A DNA stretch of 64,000 nucleotides from positions 62,001 to 126,000 of the forward strand of contig NZ_KB891851.1 of the NCBI RefSeq assembly GCF_000373565.1, written 5' to 3'. The position numbers and the translations under genes were made by a program. The DNA comes from Streptomyces sp. HmicA12. Lineage in GTDB: Bacteria; Actinomycetota; Actinomycetes; Streptomycetales; Streptomycetaceae. Position 1 is the stretch's first letter. Each line of letters starts with the position of its first letter. Shown here in pieces: positions 43,147-51,174 of this stretch. The notes beneath the pieces were generated by a model that saw only the letters and a program-made list of their open reading frames with translations, was not told where the DNA came from and did no database searches.

Positions 43147-45285
43147 TTACGCGGGCACGCTCGCCACGCCCGCCTCCAGGAACGGCTTGCCGTTCACCCG
43201 CTGCGAGACACCCTCACGGTCCAGGTACGGCGTGATGCCGCCCAGGTGGAAGGGCCAGCCCGCACCGGTGATCAGGCACAGGTCGATGTCCTGCGCCTCG
43301 GCGACGACACCCTCGTCGAGCATGAGCCCGATCTCCTGGGCCACGGCGTCGAGCACCCGGTCGCGGACCTGCTCCTCGGTGAGGACGACGTCGCCCTGCT
43401 TGAGGAGCGCGGCGACCTCGGGGTCCAGCTCCGGCTTGAAATCGTTCTCGGCGGAGTAGACGTAGAAGCCGCGCTTGCCGGCCTTGACGACGGCCGCGAG
43501 GTTCGGGGATACCGTGAAGCGCTCCGGGAAGGCGCGGTTCAGGGTCTCCGAGACGTGCAGACCGATGGCCGGGCCGACCAGCTCCAGGAGGACCAGCGGC
43601 GACATCGGCAGACCGAGCGGCTCGACGGCCTTCTCGGCGACCTCGACGGGGGTGCCCTCGTCGATGACGTTCTGGATCTCGCCCATGAAGCGGGTCAGGA
43701 TGCGGTTCACGACGAACGCCGGGGCGTCCTTCACGAGGACCGCGGTCTTCTTCAGCTTCTTGGCGACACCGAACGCCGTGGCAAGCGCCGCGTCGTCGGT
43801 CTGCTCGCCGCGCACGATCTCCAGGAGCGGGAGGATCGCGACCGGGTTGAAGAAGTGGAAGCCGACGACCCGCTCGGGGTGCTTCAGCTTCGACGCCATC
43901 TCGGACACCGACAGCGACGAGGTGTTGGTGGCGAGGATCGCGTGCGCCGGGGCGACGGCCTCGACCTCGGCGAACACCTGCTGCTTGACGCCGATCTCCT
44001 CGAAGACGGCCTCGATGATGAAGTCCGCGTCGGAGAAGCCCTCGGCCTTGTCGAGGACGCCGGAGACGAGCCCCTTCAGGCGGTTGGCCTTGTCCTGGTT
44101 GACGCGGCCCTTGCCGAGCAGCTTGTCGATCTCGGCGTGGACGTAGCCCACACCCTTGTCGACGCGCTCCTGGTCGATGTCGGTCAGCACGACCGGCACC
44201 TCGAGGCGGCGCAGGAACAGCAGCGCCAGCTGCGAGGCCATCAGGCCCGCGCCGACGACGCCGACCTTGGTGACCGGGCGCGCGAGCGACTTGTCCGGCG
44301 CGCCGGCGGGCCGCTTGGCGCGCTTCTGCACCAGGTTGAACGCGTAGATGCCGGACCGCAGTTCGCCGCCCATGATCAGGTCCGCGAGGGCCTGGTCCTC
44401 GGCGTCGTAACCGGCCTGCAGGTCACCGTTCTTGGACGCGGCGATGATGTCCAGCGCGCGGTACGCGGCCGGGGCCGCGCCGTGCACCTTGGAGTCGGCG
44501 ATGAACGTGCCGCGCGCGACGGCCTGGTCCCAGGCCTCACCGCGGTCGACGTCCGGACGCTCGACCTTGACGTCGCCCTTCAGTACCTGAGCGGTCCAGA
44601 TCAGCGACTGCTCCAGGAAGTCGGCACCCTCGAAGATCGCGTCGGCGATCCCGAGCTCGTGCACCTTCTTGCCGTTGAGCTGCCTGTTCTGGTTCAGGCT
44701 GTTCTCGATGATCACCGAGACGGCCTTGTCGGCACCGATCAGGTTCGGCAGCAGCGTGCAGCCGCCCCAGCCGGGGACCAGGCCGAGGAAGACCTCGGGG
44801 AGCGAGAAGGCGGGCAGCGCCTTCGAGACGGTGCGGTAGGTGCAGTGCAGACCGACCTCGACGCCACCGCCCATCGCCGCACCGTTGTAGTACGTGAAGG
44901 TCGGCACGGCCAGACCCGAGAGGCGCTTGAAGACCTCGTGGCCGCCCTTGCCGATGGCGAGCGCGTCCTCGTGGTTCTTCAGCAGCTCGACGCCCTTGAG
45001 GTCGGCGCCGACCGCGAAGATGAAGGGCTTGCCGGTGATACCGACACCGACGATGTCACCGTCGGCCGCCTCCTTCTCGACCTGGTCGATGGCGACGTTC
45101 AGGTTCGCGAGCGAACCCGGGCCGAACGTGGTCGGCTTCGTGTGGTCGAAGCCGTTGTCCAGCGTGATGAGGGCGAACCGGCCCGCCCCGTAAGGCAGTT
45201 CGAGGTGCCGTACGTGGGCGGAGGTGACGACCTCGCCGGGGAACAGCTCGGCCGCACCCTTCAAAAGCTCAGCGGTGGTGCTCAC
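43147..45285 (-). CDS. fadB: Fatty-acid oxidation enzyme: enoyl-CoA hydratase / 3-hydroxyacyl-CoA dehydrogenase
   Basis: A 712-residue bifunctional beta-oxidation enzyme. Residues 1-250 form the crotonase domain (GVGITGKPFIFAVGADLKGVE, NGAAMGGGVEVGLHCTYR, FLGLVPGWGGCTLLPNLIG). Residues about 325-700 form the dehydrogenase, with the NAD loop VGVVGAGLMASQLALLFLRR, ANTSSLSVSEMASKL and VVGFHFFNPVAILPLLEIV (catalytic His). It hydrates enoyl-CoA and oxidises 3-hydroxyacyl-CoA. The GTG at 45285 overlaps the fadA stop by four bases. The frame remains open upstream through fadA, but that is antisense-frame shadow and not a fusion. Confidence 0.93.
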   Translation of the reverse strand: MSTTAELLKGAAELFPGEVVTSAHVRHLELPYGAGRFALITLDNGFDHTKPTTFGPGSLANLNVAIDQVEKEAADGDIVGVGITGKPFIFAVGADLKGVELLKNHEDALAIGKGGHEVFKRLSGLAVPTFTYYNGAAMGGGVEVGLHCTYRTVSKALPAFSLPEVFLGLVPGWGGCTLLPNLIGADKAVSVIIENSLNQNRQLNGKKVHELGIADAIFEGADFLEQSLIWTAQVLKGDVKVERPDVDRGEAWDQAVARGTFIADSKVHGAAPAAYRALDIIAASKNGDLQAGYDAEDQALADLIMGGELRSGIYAFNLVQKRAKRPAGAPDKSLARPVTKVGVVGAGLMASQLALLFLRRLEVPVVLTDIDQERVDKGVGYVHAEIDKLLGKGRVNQDKANRLKGLVSGVLDKAEGFSDADFIIEAVFEEIGVKQQVFAEVEAVAPAHAILATNTSSLSVSEMASKLKHPERVVGFHFFNPVAILPLLEIVRGEQTDDAALATAFGVAKKLKKTAVLVKDAPAFVVNRILTRFMGEIQNVIDEGTPVEVAEKAVEPLGLPMSPLVLLELVGPAIGLHVSETLNRAFPERFTVSPNLAAVVKAGKRGFYVYSAENDFKPELDPEVAALLKQGDVVLTEEQVRDRVLDAVAQEIGLMLDEGVVAEAQDIDLCLITGAGWPFHLGGITPYLDREGVSQRVNGKPFLEAGVASVPA

Positions 45286-46499
45286 TTGTCCCCCTCGAAG
45301 TGCGGGTTCTCCCAGATGACCGTCGCGCCCATGCCGAAGCCGACGCACATGGTGGTGAGGCCGTAACGCACCTCGGGCTGCTCCTCGAACTGACGGGCCA
45401 GCTGCGTCATCAGACGCACGCCCGAGGAGGCCAGCGGGTGGCCGAACGCGATGGCGCCGCCGTACTGGTTGACGCGCGCGTCGTCGTCCGCGATGCCGTA
45501 GTGGTCCAGGAAGGCGAGGACCTGAACGGCGAACGCCTCGTTGACCTCGAAGAGGCCGATGTCGGAGATGGACAGGCCCGCCTTGGCGAGCGCCTTCTCC
45601 GTCGCCGGGATCGGACCGTAGCCCATGACCTCCGGCTCGACGCCCACGAAGGCGTACGAGACGAGGCGCATCTTGACCGGGAGGTTGTTCTCCCGGGCGA
45701 AGTCCTCGGAGGCGATGATCGAGGCGGTGGCACCGTCGTTGAGACCGGCGGCGTTGCCCGCGGTGACGCGGCCGTGCGTACGGAACGGCGTCTTGAGCCC
45801 CGCGAGGTTCTCCAGGGTCGTGCCCGGCCGCATCGGCTCGTCCGCGGTCACGAGACCCCAACCGGTCTCGCCCACCTCGGCGTTGGTGTTGCGCACCGAG
45901 ATCGGGACCAGGTCCTGCTGGATCTTCCCGTTCGCGTACGCCTTCGCCGCCTTCTCCTGCGAGCGCACGGCGTACTCGTCGGCGCGCTGCTTGGTGATGT
46001 GCGGGTAGCGGTCGTGCAGGTTCTCGGCGGTCATGCCCATGAACAGGGCCGACTCGTCGACGAGCTTCTCGGAGACGAAGCGCGGGTTCGGGTCGACGCC
46101 CTCGCCCATGGGGTGACGGCCCATGTGCTCGACGCCACCGGCGATGACGGCGTCGTACGCGCCGAACGCGACCGAGCCCGCGGCGGTGGTGACGGCCGTG
46201 AGCGCACCGGCGCACATACGGTCGATCGAGTAGCCCGGGACCGACTGCGGCAGCCCGGCGAGGATGCCCGCCGTGCGGCCCAGGGTCAGGCCCTGGTCGC
46301 CGATCTGCGTGGTCGCGGCGATGGCGACCTCGTCGATCTTGGCCGGGTCCAGGTTCGGGTTGCGGCGCAGCAGCTCCCGGATGGACTTCACGACGAGGTC
46401 GTCGGCGCGGGTCTCGTGGTAGATGCCCTTCGGGCCCGCCTTGCCGAACGGGGTGCGGACGCCGTCGACGAAGACGACGTCCCTGACGGTACGAGGCAC
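45282..46499 (-). CDS. fadA: Acetyl-CoA acyltransferase (3-ketoacyl-CoA thiolase)
   Basis: A 405-residue thiolase. Landmarks are DRMCAGALTAVTTAAG (nucleophilic Cys near residue 90), GGVEHMGRHPMGEG, LNDGATASIIASE, FEVNEAFAVQVL, GGAIAFGHPLASSGVRLM (catalytic His) and MCVGFGMGATVIWE (second Cys). It splits 3-ketoacyl-CoA into acetyl-CoA and a shortened acyl-CoA, completing the cycle with FadB, which is coupled by overlap. The GTG at 46499 is seven bases after GGAGGAG. Two candidate TetR-type operators lie upstream (46546-46583). Confidence 0.93.
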   Translation of the reverse strand: MPRTVRDVVFVDGVRTPFGKAGPKGIYHETRADDLVVKSIRELLRRNPNLDPAKIDEVAIAATTQIGDQGLTLGRTAGILAGLPQSVPGYSIDRMCAGALTAVTTAAGSVAFGAYDAVIAGGVEHMGRHPMGEGVDPNPRFVSEKLVDESALFMGMTAENLHDRYPHITKQRADEYAVRSQEKAAKAYANGKIQQDLVPISVRNTNAEVGETGWGLVTADEPMRPGTTLENLAGLKTPFRTHGRVTAGNAAGLNDGATASIIASEDFARENNLPVKMRLVSYAFVGVEPEVMGYGPIPATEKALAKAGLSISDIGLFEVNEAFAVQVLAFLDHYGIADDDARVNQYGGAIAFGHPLASSGVRLMTQLARQFEEQPEVRYGLTTMCVGFGMGATVIWENPHFEGDK

Positions 46500-46545
46500 G
46501 ATGGCTCTCCTCCAGATGCGGGATTGCACTGCTGCGGCGCGCGAC

Positions 46546-46583
46546 TGAGCGTGCGCTCACTCCATCATGCTACTTGCGGGTAA
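46546..46583 (-). promoter_or_regulatory. fadAB promoter region with two candidate TetR-type operators
   Basis: TGAGCG-TG-CGCTCA (46546-46559) is a perfect inverted repeat. CTAC-N6-GTAA (46570-46583) is one base from the TTAC-N6-GTAA pattern of several actinobacterial fatty-acid regulators. Both lie 47-84 bases upstream of the fadA start. Confidence 0.5.
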
Positions 46584-46644
46584 CCATGCTGCCCAGTCCC
46601 CCCGGCCGGAGCGGCGAAGGTCACACCGTTGTCGGCTGACGGCC

Positions 46645-46775
46645 GGTGGGGCTTCTCGCGCAGTTCCCCGCGCCCCTGGAGATGCGCACTGCGTGCGCCT
46701 TCTCCATCGATGAGGGCAAGCGGCGAAGCCGCAAGCCCTCAGGGGCGCGGGGAACTGCGCGACCAGCCCCCACCC
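46645..46775. repeat. Nested inverted-repeat element, about 130 bp
   Basis: The outer arms run from about 46645 to 46679 and from 46740 to 46775 and include CGCGCAGTTCCCCGCGCCCC on the left and its near-exact complement GGGGCGCGGGGAACTGCGCG on the right. Between them are two small hairpins: GCGCAC-TGC-GTGCGC, and GAGGGC-AA-GCGGC-GAA-GCCGC-AA-GCCCTC. As RNA or cruciform DNA it would form a three-way junction. I recall similar sequences at many intergenic sites in streptomycetes; it looks like a REP/MITE-type element. Confidence 0.75.
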
Positions 46776-46791
46776 ACCCGCAGACAGAGAA

Positions 46792-46822
46792 AGCGCCCCC
46801 CGACCAAAGATCGAGGGGCGCT
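46792..46822 (-). terminator. Terminator hairpin downstream of the RNase D gene
   Basis: AGCGCCCC (46792-46799) pairs with GGGGCGCT (46815-46822); a C/A mismatch and three further pairs lead to a seven-base loop. It lies 12 bases past the nuclease stop on the minus strand, followed by TTTCTCT in transcript sense. Confidence 0.72.
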
Positions 46823-46833
46823 CCAAGGACGGG

Positions 46834-48120
46834 TCAGCCCCGCGCGGCGGCCAGCGCGGCGACGAGCACCGGCGTCACCTGCTCCACCTGCCACCGCCGG
46901 GCCCCGTGCCCGGCCAGCGCCGCCGAGACGGAGTCGGCGTCCGCGGAGGCCGGCGGCTCCCAGCACACGCGCCGCACCGTGTCCGGCGTGATCAGGTTCT
47001 CCTGCGGCATGTTCAGCGTCTCGGCGAGCGCCGACACCGCGGCGCGGGCCGCGGAGAGCCGGGCCGCGGCGACCGGGTCCTTGTCGGCCCAGGCGCGCGG
47101 CGGCGGTGGTCCGGCGACCGGCTGGCCCGGCTGCGGCAGCTCCGCCTCCGGAAGCTCCTTGGCCCGGTCGACGGCGGCCTGCCACTGCTCCAGCTGACGA
47201 CGGCCCATGCGGTGCCCGAAGCCGGGCAGCCCGGAGAGCGCGTGCACGGTGGGCGGCAGCGCGAGCGCGGCCTCGACGATCGCCCCGTCCCCGAGCACCT
47301 TGCCCGGCGAGACGTCGCGCCGCTGGGCGACCTTGTCCCGTGCGGTCCACAGTTCCCGGACGACGGCCATCTGCCGGCGGCGCCGCACCTTGTGCATCCC
47401 GGACGTGCGCCGCCACGGGTCCTTGCGCGGCGGCGCGGGCGGGGCCGAGGCGATGGCGTCGAACTCCTCGCGGGCCCACTCCAGCTTGCCCTGCCGGTCG
47501 AGCTCCTTCTCGAGCGCGTCCCGCAGGTCGACCAGCAGCTCGACGTCGAGGGCGGCGTACCGCAGCCATGGATCGGGCAGCGGCCGGGTCGACCAGTCGA
47601 CCGCTGAGTGCCCCTTCTCCAATACGTAGCCGAGCACGTTCTCGACCATGGCGCCGAGGCCCACGCGCGGGAACCCGGCGAGCCGCCCGGCCAGTTCGGT
47701 GTCGAAGAGCCGCGAGGGCAGCATGCCTATTTCGCGCAGGCACGGCAGGTCCTGGGTGGCGGCGTGCAGGACCCACTCGGTGTCCGCGAGGGCGTCGCCG
47801 AGGGCGGAGAGGTCGGGGCAGGCCACGGGGTCGACGAGCGCGGTGCCCGCCCCCTCGCGGCGCAGCTGCACCAGGTAGGCGCGCTGCCCGTAGCGGTAGC
47901 CGGACGCGCGCTCGGCGTCGACGGCGACCGGTCCGGTACCCGCGGCGAACGCCGCGACCACCTCGGCCAGCGCGGCCTCGTCGGCGATCACCGGCGGGAT
48001 GCCCTCGCGCGGTTCGAGCAGCGGAATCGGCGCCCCGTCAGCAGTGACGTCGTCGTCCGGAGGGGCGCCCCCGGTGGTGCGCAGTGAGCTGTCTGCTGCG
48101 GTTTCTTGGGCGTCGGTCAC
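46834..48120 (-). CDS. rnd: RNase D-like 3'-5' exonuclease with HRDC domain
   Basis: A 428-residue nuclease. The DEDDy exonuclease domain lies at about 60-215: GPVAVDAERASGYRYGQRAYLVQL (first two acids), VLHAATQDLPCLREIGM (third) and DPWLRYAALDVELLVDL (Tyr-x3-Asp, fourth). An HRDC-like helical domain lies at about 250-330 (MAVVRELWTARDKVAQRRDVSPGKVL). RNase D trims tRNA and other stable RNA 3' ends. The N-terminal 45 residues are a disordered acidic lead. GTG at 48120 is the start. It is transcribed behind whiI on the same strand, but a 34-bp palindrome separates them. Confidence 0.88.
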   Translation of the reverse strand: MTDAQETAADSSLRTTGGAPPDDDVTADGAPIPLLEPREGIPPVIADEAALAEVVAAFAAGTGPVAVDAERASGYRYGQRAYLVQLRREGAGTALVDPVACPDLSALGDALADTEWVLHAATQDLPCLREIGMLPSRLFDTELAGRLAGFPRVGLGAMVENVLGYVLEKGHSAVDWSTRPLPDPWLRYAALDVELLVDLRDALEKELDRQGKLEWAREEFDAIASAPPAPPRKDPWRRTSGMHKVRRRRQMAVVRELWTARDKVAQRRDVSPGKVLGDGAIVEAALALPPTVHALSGLPGFGHRMGRRQLEQWQAAVDRAKELPEAELPQPGQPVAGPPPPRAWADKDPVAAARLSAARAAVSALAETLNMPQENLITPDTVRRVCWEPPASADADSVSAALAGHGARRWQVEQVTPVLVAALAAARG

Positions 48121-48146
48121 CTGTCAAGGGTATCTGTGAACGGACG

Positions 48147-48180
48147 GCGCCCGTCGACGGAACGTTCCGTCGACGGGCGC
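48147..48180 (-). terminator. 34-bp perfect palindrome after whiI
   Basis: The half GCGCCCGTCGACGGAAC is followed directly by its exact complement, giving a 17-bp stem (practical loop about four bases, centre AACGTT). It lies 49 bases past the whiI stop and just upstream of the RNase D start, so it should end whiI transcription. Confidence 0.75.
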
Positions 48181-48228
48181 TGAAGGTGCGTACACCGGAA
48201 AGATCCGGCCAGCAGGCGATCAGTGGGT

Positions 48229-48891
48229 TCAGTGAATGATTCCGGTGCGCAGGGCGACCGCCACCATCCCGGCGCGGTCACCCGTGCCGAGCTTGCGGGC
48301 GATCCGGGCGAGGTGGCTCTTGACGGTCAGCGCGGACAGGCCCATCGAGACTCCGATGGCCTTGTTCGACTGACCCTCGGCGACGAGCCGGAGCACCTCG
48401 ACCTCACGGCCGGAGAGCTCGCGGTAGCCGCCCGGGTGGCTCGGGGCACCCGGGGGGCGGCGCTGCATACGGGCGGCCGCCGAACCGATGGGGGCGGCGC
48501 CGGGGCGGGTGGGCAGACCTACGTTGGTGCGGGTGCCGGTGACGACATAGCCCTTCACACCGCCCGCCAGGGCGTTGCGTACGGCGCCGATGTCGTCGGC
48601 GGCGGAGAGGGCGAGGCCGTTGGGCCAGCCCGCGGCTCGGGTTTCGGAGAGGAGCGTCAGTCCGGATCCGTCGGGGAGGTGGACGTCGGCGACGCAGATG
48701 TCACGGGGGTTGCCGATGCGGGGACGAGCCTCCGCGACGGACGAGGCCTCGATCACGTCTCGAACACCGAGCGCCCACAGATGGCGGGTGACGGTGGAAC
48801 GGACGCGGGGGTCGGCCACGACCACCATCGCGGTCGGCTTGTTCGGGCGGTAGGCGACCAGGCTTGAGGGCTGCTCGAGGAGAACGGACAC
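48229..48891 (-). CDS. whiI: WhiI, orphan atypical response regulator for sporulation
   Basis: A 220-residue regulator. Residues 15-130 are a receiver domain: VVVADPRV has only one Asp of the usual acidic pair, D69 in CVADVHLPDGSG is the phosphoacceptor position, Ser in LALSAAD replaces Thr, and Lys is kept in GGVKGYVV. Residues about 155-215 are a LuxR/NarL helix-turn-helix (LSGREVEVLRLVAEGQSNKAIG, LSALTVKSHLARIARKLG). It matches WhiI (SCO6029) in content and in its place between the RNase D and DUF3000 genes. WhiI works with BldM as a heterodimer to switch on late sporulation genes (published). The GTG at 48891 has AGGAGG four bases upstream, and a sigma-WhiG-like promoter precedes it. Confidence 0.92.
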   Translation of the reverse strand: MSVLLEQPSSLVAYRPNKPTAMVVVADPRVRSTVTRHLWALGVRDVIEASSVAEARPRIGNPRDICVADVHLPDGSGLTLLSETRAAGWPNGLALSAADDIGAVRNALAGGVKGYVVTGTRTNVGLPTRPGAAPIGSAAARMQRRPPGAPSHPGGYRELSGREVEVLRLVAEGQSNKAIGVSMGLSALTVKSHLARIARKLGTGDRAGMVAVALRTGIIH

Positions 48892-48967
48892 CAGGCCTCC
48901 TGGGGTGCGGGACGGGGCCGGCTCGGGGATGAAGCCGGGATGAACCGTGCTTTCAAGGTCACTGACG

Positions 48968-48995
48968 TCTTCGGCAGCAAACCCGCCCGCCTTTA
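48968..48995 (-). promoter_or_regulatory. Sigma-WhiG-type promoter for whiI
   Basis: Reading the minus strand, TAAA (48995-48992), 16 bases, then GCCGAAGA (48975-48968). The sigma-WhiG consensus is TAAA-N15/16-GCCGATAA; the -35 is exact and the -10 matches six of eight bases. Transcription would start near 48960, about 70 bases before the whiI GTG. In S. coelicolor whiI is known to depend on whiG. Confidence 0.75.
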
Positions 48996-49100
48996 GAGAA
49001 AGATCACGATTTGGTGAGTAACAATTCACGCAATTCGGACACGTGATCGATCATCCGAAGATCGAACCGAATCGAATCCCCCGGGAGGAGGGCATGAAGA

Positions 49101-49137
49101 AGGGGCGGCACGACCGACGTGGCCGAAATCCGCCCCT
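49101..49137 (-). terminator. Terminator hairpin after the DUF3000 gene
   Basis: AGGGGCGG (49101-49108) pairs with CCGCCCCT (49130-49137), four bases past the DUF3000 stop codon on the minus strand. Confidence 0.6.
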
Positions 49138-49141
49138 CGAA

Positions 49142-49783
49142 TCAGTGGCTCTGAGGGCCCCTTCGCTGCGGCAGCGTCACCACGGCGCCGTCCGAGCCCT
49201 GCGGACCCGCCGGCACCGGCGGCAGTCCCGCGACCTGACAGAGCAGTTCGCACCACGCGGCGAGGTGCGCGGCCGTGTCCGGTACGCCGCCCAGGCCCTC
49301 GCGCGGAGTCCATGACGCGCGAATCTCGATCTGCGAGGCGGGCGGGCGGTCGCCGAGGCCGCCGAAGTAGTGCGAACTGGCCCGCGTGACCGTGCCGGAC
49401 GGCTCCCCGTAGGAGAGGCCTCTGGCCTGCAGGGCCCCGGTCAGCCAGGACCAGCAGACGTCCGGGAGCAGCGGATCGGCCGCCATCTCCGGTTCGAGCT
49501 CCGCGCGCACCAGCGTCACCAGGCGGAAGGTGCCGTGCCAGGCCTCGTGTCCGGCCGGGTCGTGCAGCAGGACGAGGCGGCCGTCGGCCAGCGCGTCGGC
49601 GTCGTCCATGTCGGTGCCCGGTTCGACGACCGTGGCTTCGAGCGCGTACGAATAAGGAGCCAGGCGCTGCGGCGGGCGCGTGGGGTCGATCTCGATCTCC
49701 TGGCGCAGCCGTGCGCCGCGCAGGGCGTCGACTGCTGTGCGGAAGGCGGGCGGGGTGGCGTCGTCCTCATGTGCAGCGTTCAT
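49142..49783 (-). CDS. DUF3000 family protein
   Basis: A 213-residue soluble protein found throughout actinobacteria next to hemE. Conserved-looking parts are PPAFRTAVDALRGARLR, the beta stretch PQRLAPYSYALEATVV, GRLVLLHDPAGHEAWHGTFRLV and WSWLTGALQARG. No catalytic motif or transport signal is visible and its role is unknown. The frame reaches 49894; the ATG at 49783 is taken because conserved sequence begins soon after it. It is divergent from hemE across 164 bases. Confidence 0.82.
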   Translation of the reverse strand: MNAAHEDDATPPAFRTAVDALRGARLRQEIEIDPTRPPQRLAPYSYALEATVVEPGTDMDDADALADGRLVLLHDPAGHEAWHGTFRLVTLVRAELEPEMAADPLLPDVCWSWLTGALQARGLSYGEPSGTVTRASSHYFGGLGDRPPASQIEIRASWTPREGLGGVPDTAAHLAAWCELLCQVAGLPPVPAGPQGSDGAVVTLPQRRGPQSH

Positions 49784-49947
49784 GTCCCGAGCGTTCTGCC
49801 CCTCCCGCACCGATTCACTCTTCCCGTCGGAGTCGCCAGCGTTCTCTGCGTGGGAAGGGTAAGGCGAACGGACGCCGGGCGCGGGTAAGGACACCCGTGG
49901 GCGAGGCCGTTCCCGGGGTTGCGTGCGGGCGTGCGAGACTTTCCGCT

Positions 49948-51018
49948 GTGAGTGCCAACACCGAGGCCACGGGCCAGCAGCAGCCGTCAGCGACGTACGA
50001 CTCAGCTTTTCTCAAGGCGTGCAGGCGTGAGCCCGTGCCGCACACGCCGGTGTGGTTCATGCGGCAGGCGGGGCGTTCGCTGCCCGAGTACCTGAAGGTC
50101 CGCGAAGGCATTCCGATGCTGGAGTCGTGCACGCGGCCCGAGCTGGTCGCCGAGATCACGATGCAGCCGGTGCGCCGCCACAAGGTCGACGCCGCCGTCT
50201 ACTACAGCGACATCGTCGTGCCGCTCAAGGCCATCGGCATCGACCTCGACATCAAGCCCGGCGTCGGCCCGGTCGTCGCCAACCCGATCCGCTCGCGCGC
50301 CGACCTGGCCCAGCTGCGCGACCTCACCCCGGACGACGTCTCGTACGTCACCGAGGCCGTCGGCCTGCTCACCGCCGAGCTGGGCGCCACCCCGCTCATC
50401 GGCTTCGCGGGCGCGCCGTTCACCCTCGCCAGCTACCTCGTGGAGGGCGGCCCGTCCCGCAACCACGAGAACACCAAGGCCCTCATGTACGGCGACCCGC
50501 AGCTGTGGACCGACCTGCTGGACCGGCTCGCCGAGATCACCTCCGCGTTCCTGAAGGTGCAGATCGAGGCGGGCGCGAGCGCCGTGCAGCTCTTCGACTC
50601 GTGGGTGGGCGCGCTCTCCCCGGCGGACTACCGCCGCTCGGTGATGCCCGCCTCCGAAAAGGTGTTCCAGTCGGTCGCGCACTACGGCGTGCCGCGCATC
50701 CACTTCGGTGTCGGCACCGGCGAACTGCTCGGGCTCATGGGCGAGGCCGGCGCCGACGTCGTCGGCGTCGACTGGCGCGTCCCGCTGGACGAGGCCGCGC
50801 GCCGCGTCGGTCCCGGCAAGGCGCTGCAGGGCAACATCGACCCGGCGATCCTCTTCTCCACGCCCGAGGCCGTGGAGGAGAAGGCGCGCGAGGTGCTCGA
50901 CGCCGCCGCGGGACTGGAGGGCCACGTGTTCAACCTCGGGCACGGCGTGCTGCCGACCACCGACCCCACGGCGCTGACCCGGCTCGTGGAGTACGTGCAC
51001 ACGCAGACCGCCCGCTAA
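49948..51018 (+). CDS. hemE: Uroporphyrinogen decarboxylase
   Basis: A 356-residue cytoplasmic enzyme turning uroporphyrinogen III into coproporphyrinogen III. The family signatures are clear: TPVWFMRQAGRSLPEYLKVR near residue 35, YYSDIVVPLKAIGIDLDIKPG, the second signature GFAGAPFTLASYLVEGG near residue 155, VQLFDSWVGALSP, HFGVGTGELLG, VDWRVPLDEA and FNLGHGVLPTTDP. The GTG at 49948 has no ribosome site, so the message may be leaderless. The TAA stop is part of the left arm of a 147-bp inverted-repeat element. HemY and HemQ genes follow 2.7 kb downstream. Confidence 0.94.
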   Translation: MSANTEATGQQQPSATYDSAFLKACRREPVPHTPVWFMRQAGRSLPEYLKVREGIPMLESCTRPELVAEITMQPVRRHKVDAAVYYSDIVVPLKAIGIDLDIKPGVGPVVANPIRSRADLAQLRDLTPDDVSYVTEAVGLLTAELGATPLIGFAGAPFTLASYLVEGGPSRNHENTKALMYGDPQLWTDLLDRLAEITSAFLKVQIEAGASAVQLFDSWVGALSPADYRRSVMPASEKVFQSVAHYGVPRIHFGVGTGELLGLMGEAGADVVGVDWRVPLDEAARRVGPGKALQGNIDPAILFSTPEAVEEKAREVLDAAAGLEGHVFNLGHGVLPTTDPTALTRLVEYVHTQTAR

Positions 51019-51162
51019 AGGGCGTTGCACAAGGTCGGAACGATCTCCAGCTCCCGCCCGTAGACGCCGGTCGAGACGGTGGAAAACGCCGCACAAGCGG
51101 GCAGTTGACCATGCGCCTGGTGGCTGAATCCGAGCGAGATCACCGATGTGCAACACCCTTTA
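51016..51162. repeat. MITE-like element with 16-bp terminal inverted repeats
   Basis: The ends read TAAAGGGCGTTGCACA (51016-51031) and, on the opposite strand from 51162, TAAAGGGTGTTGCACA: 15 of 16 match. The next bases keep partial symmetry (TCGG, then GATCTC). The 115-base core has no ORF of note. The outermost bases are TA at both sides, which could be a duplicated TA target. The left arm contains the hemE stop codon. It looks like a non-autonomous transposon relic; no transposase is present. Confidence 0.65.
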
Positions 51163-51174
51163 GGAACCGACGCG

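Noticed and set aside
43147-46560. 1137-codon frame suggesting a thiolase-FadB fusion
   Set aside because: The upstream part is the wrong frame of fadA. fadA has its own start, complete motifs and a four-base overlap with fadB.
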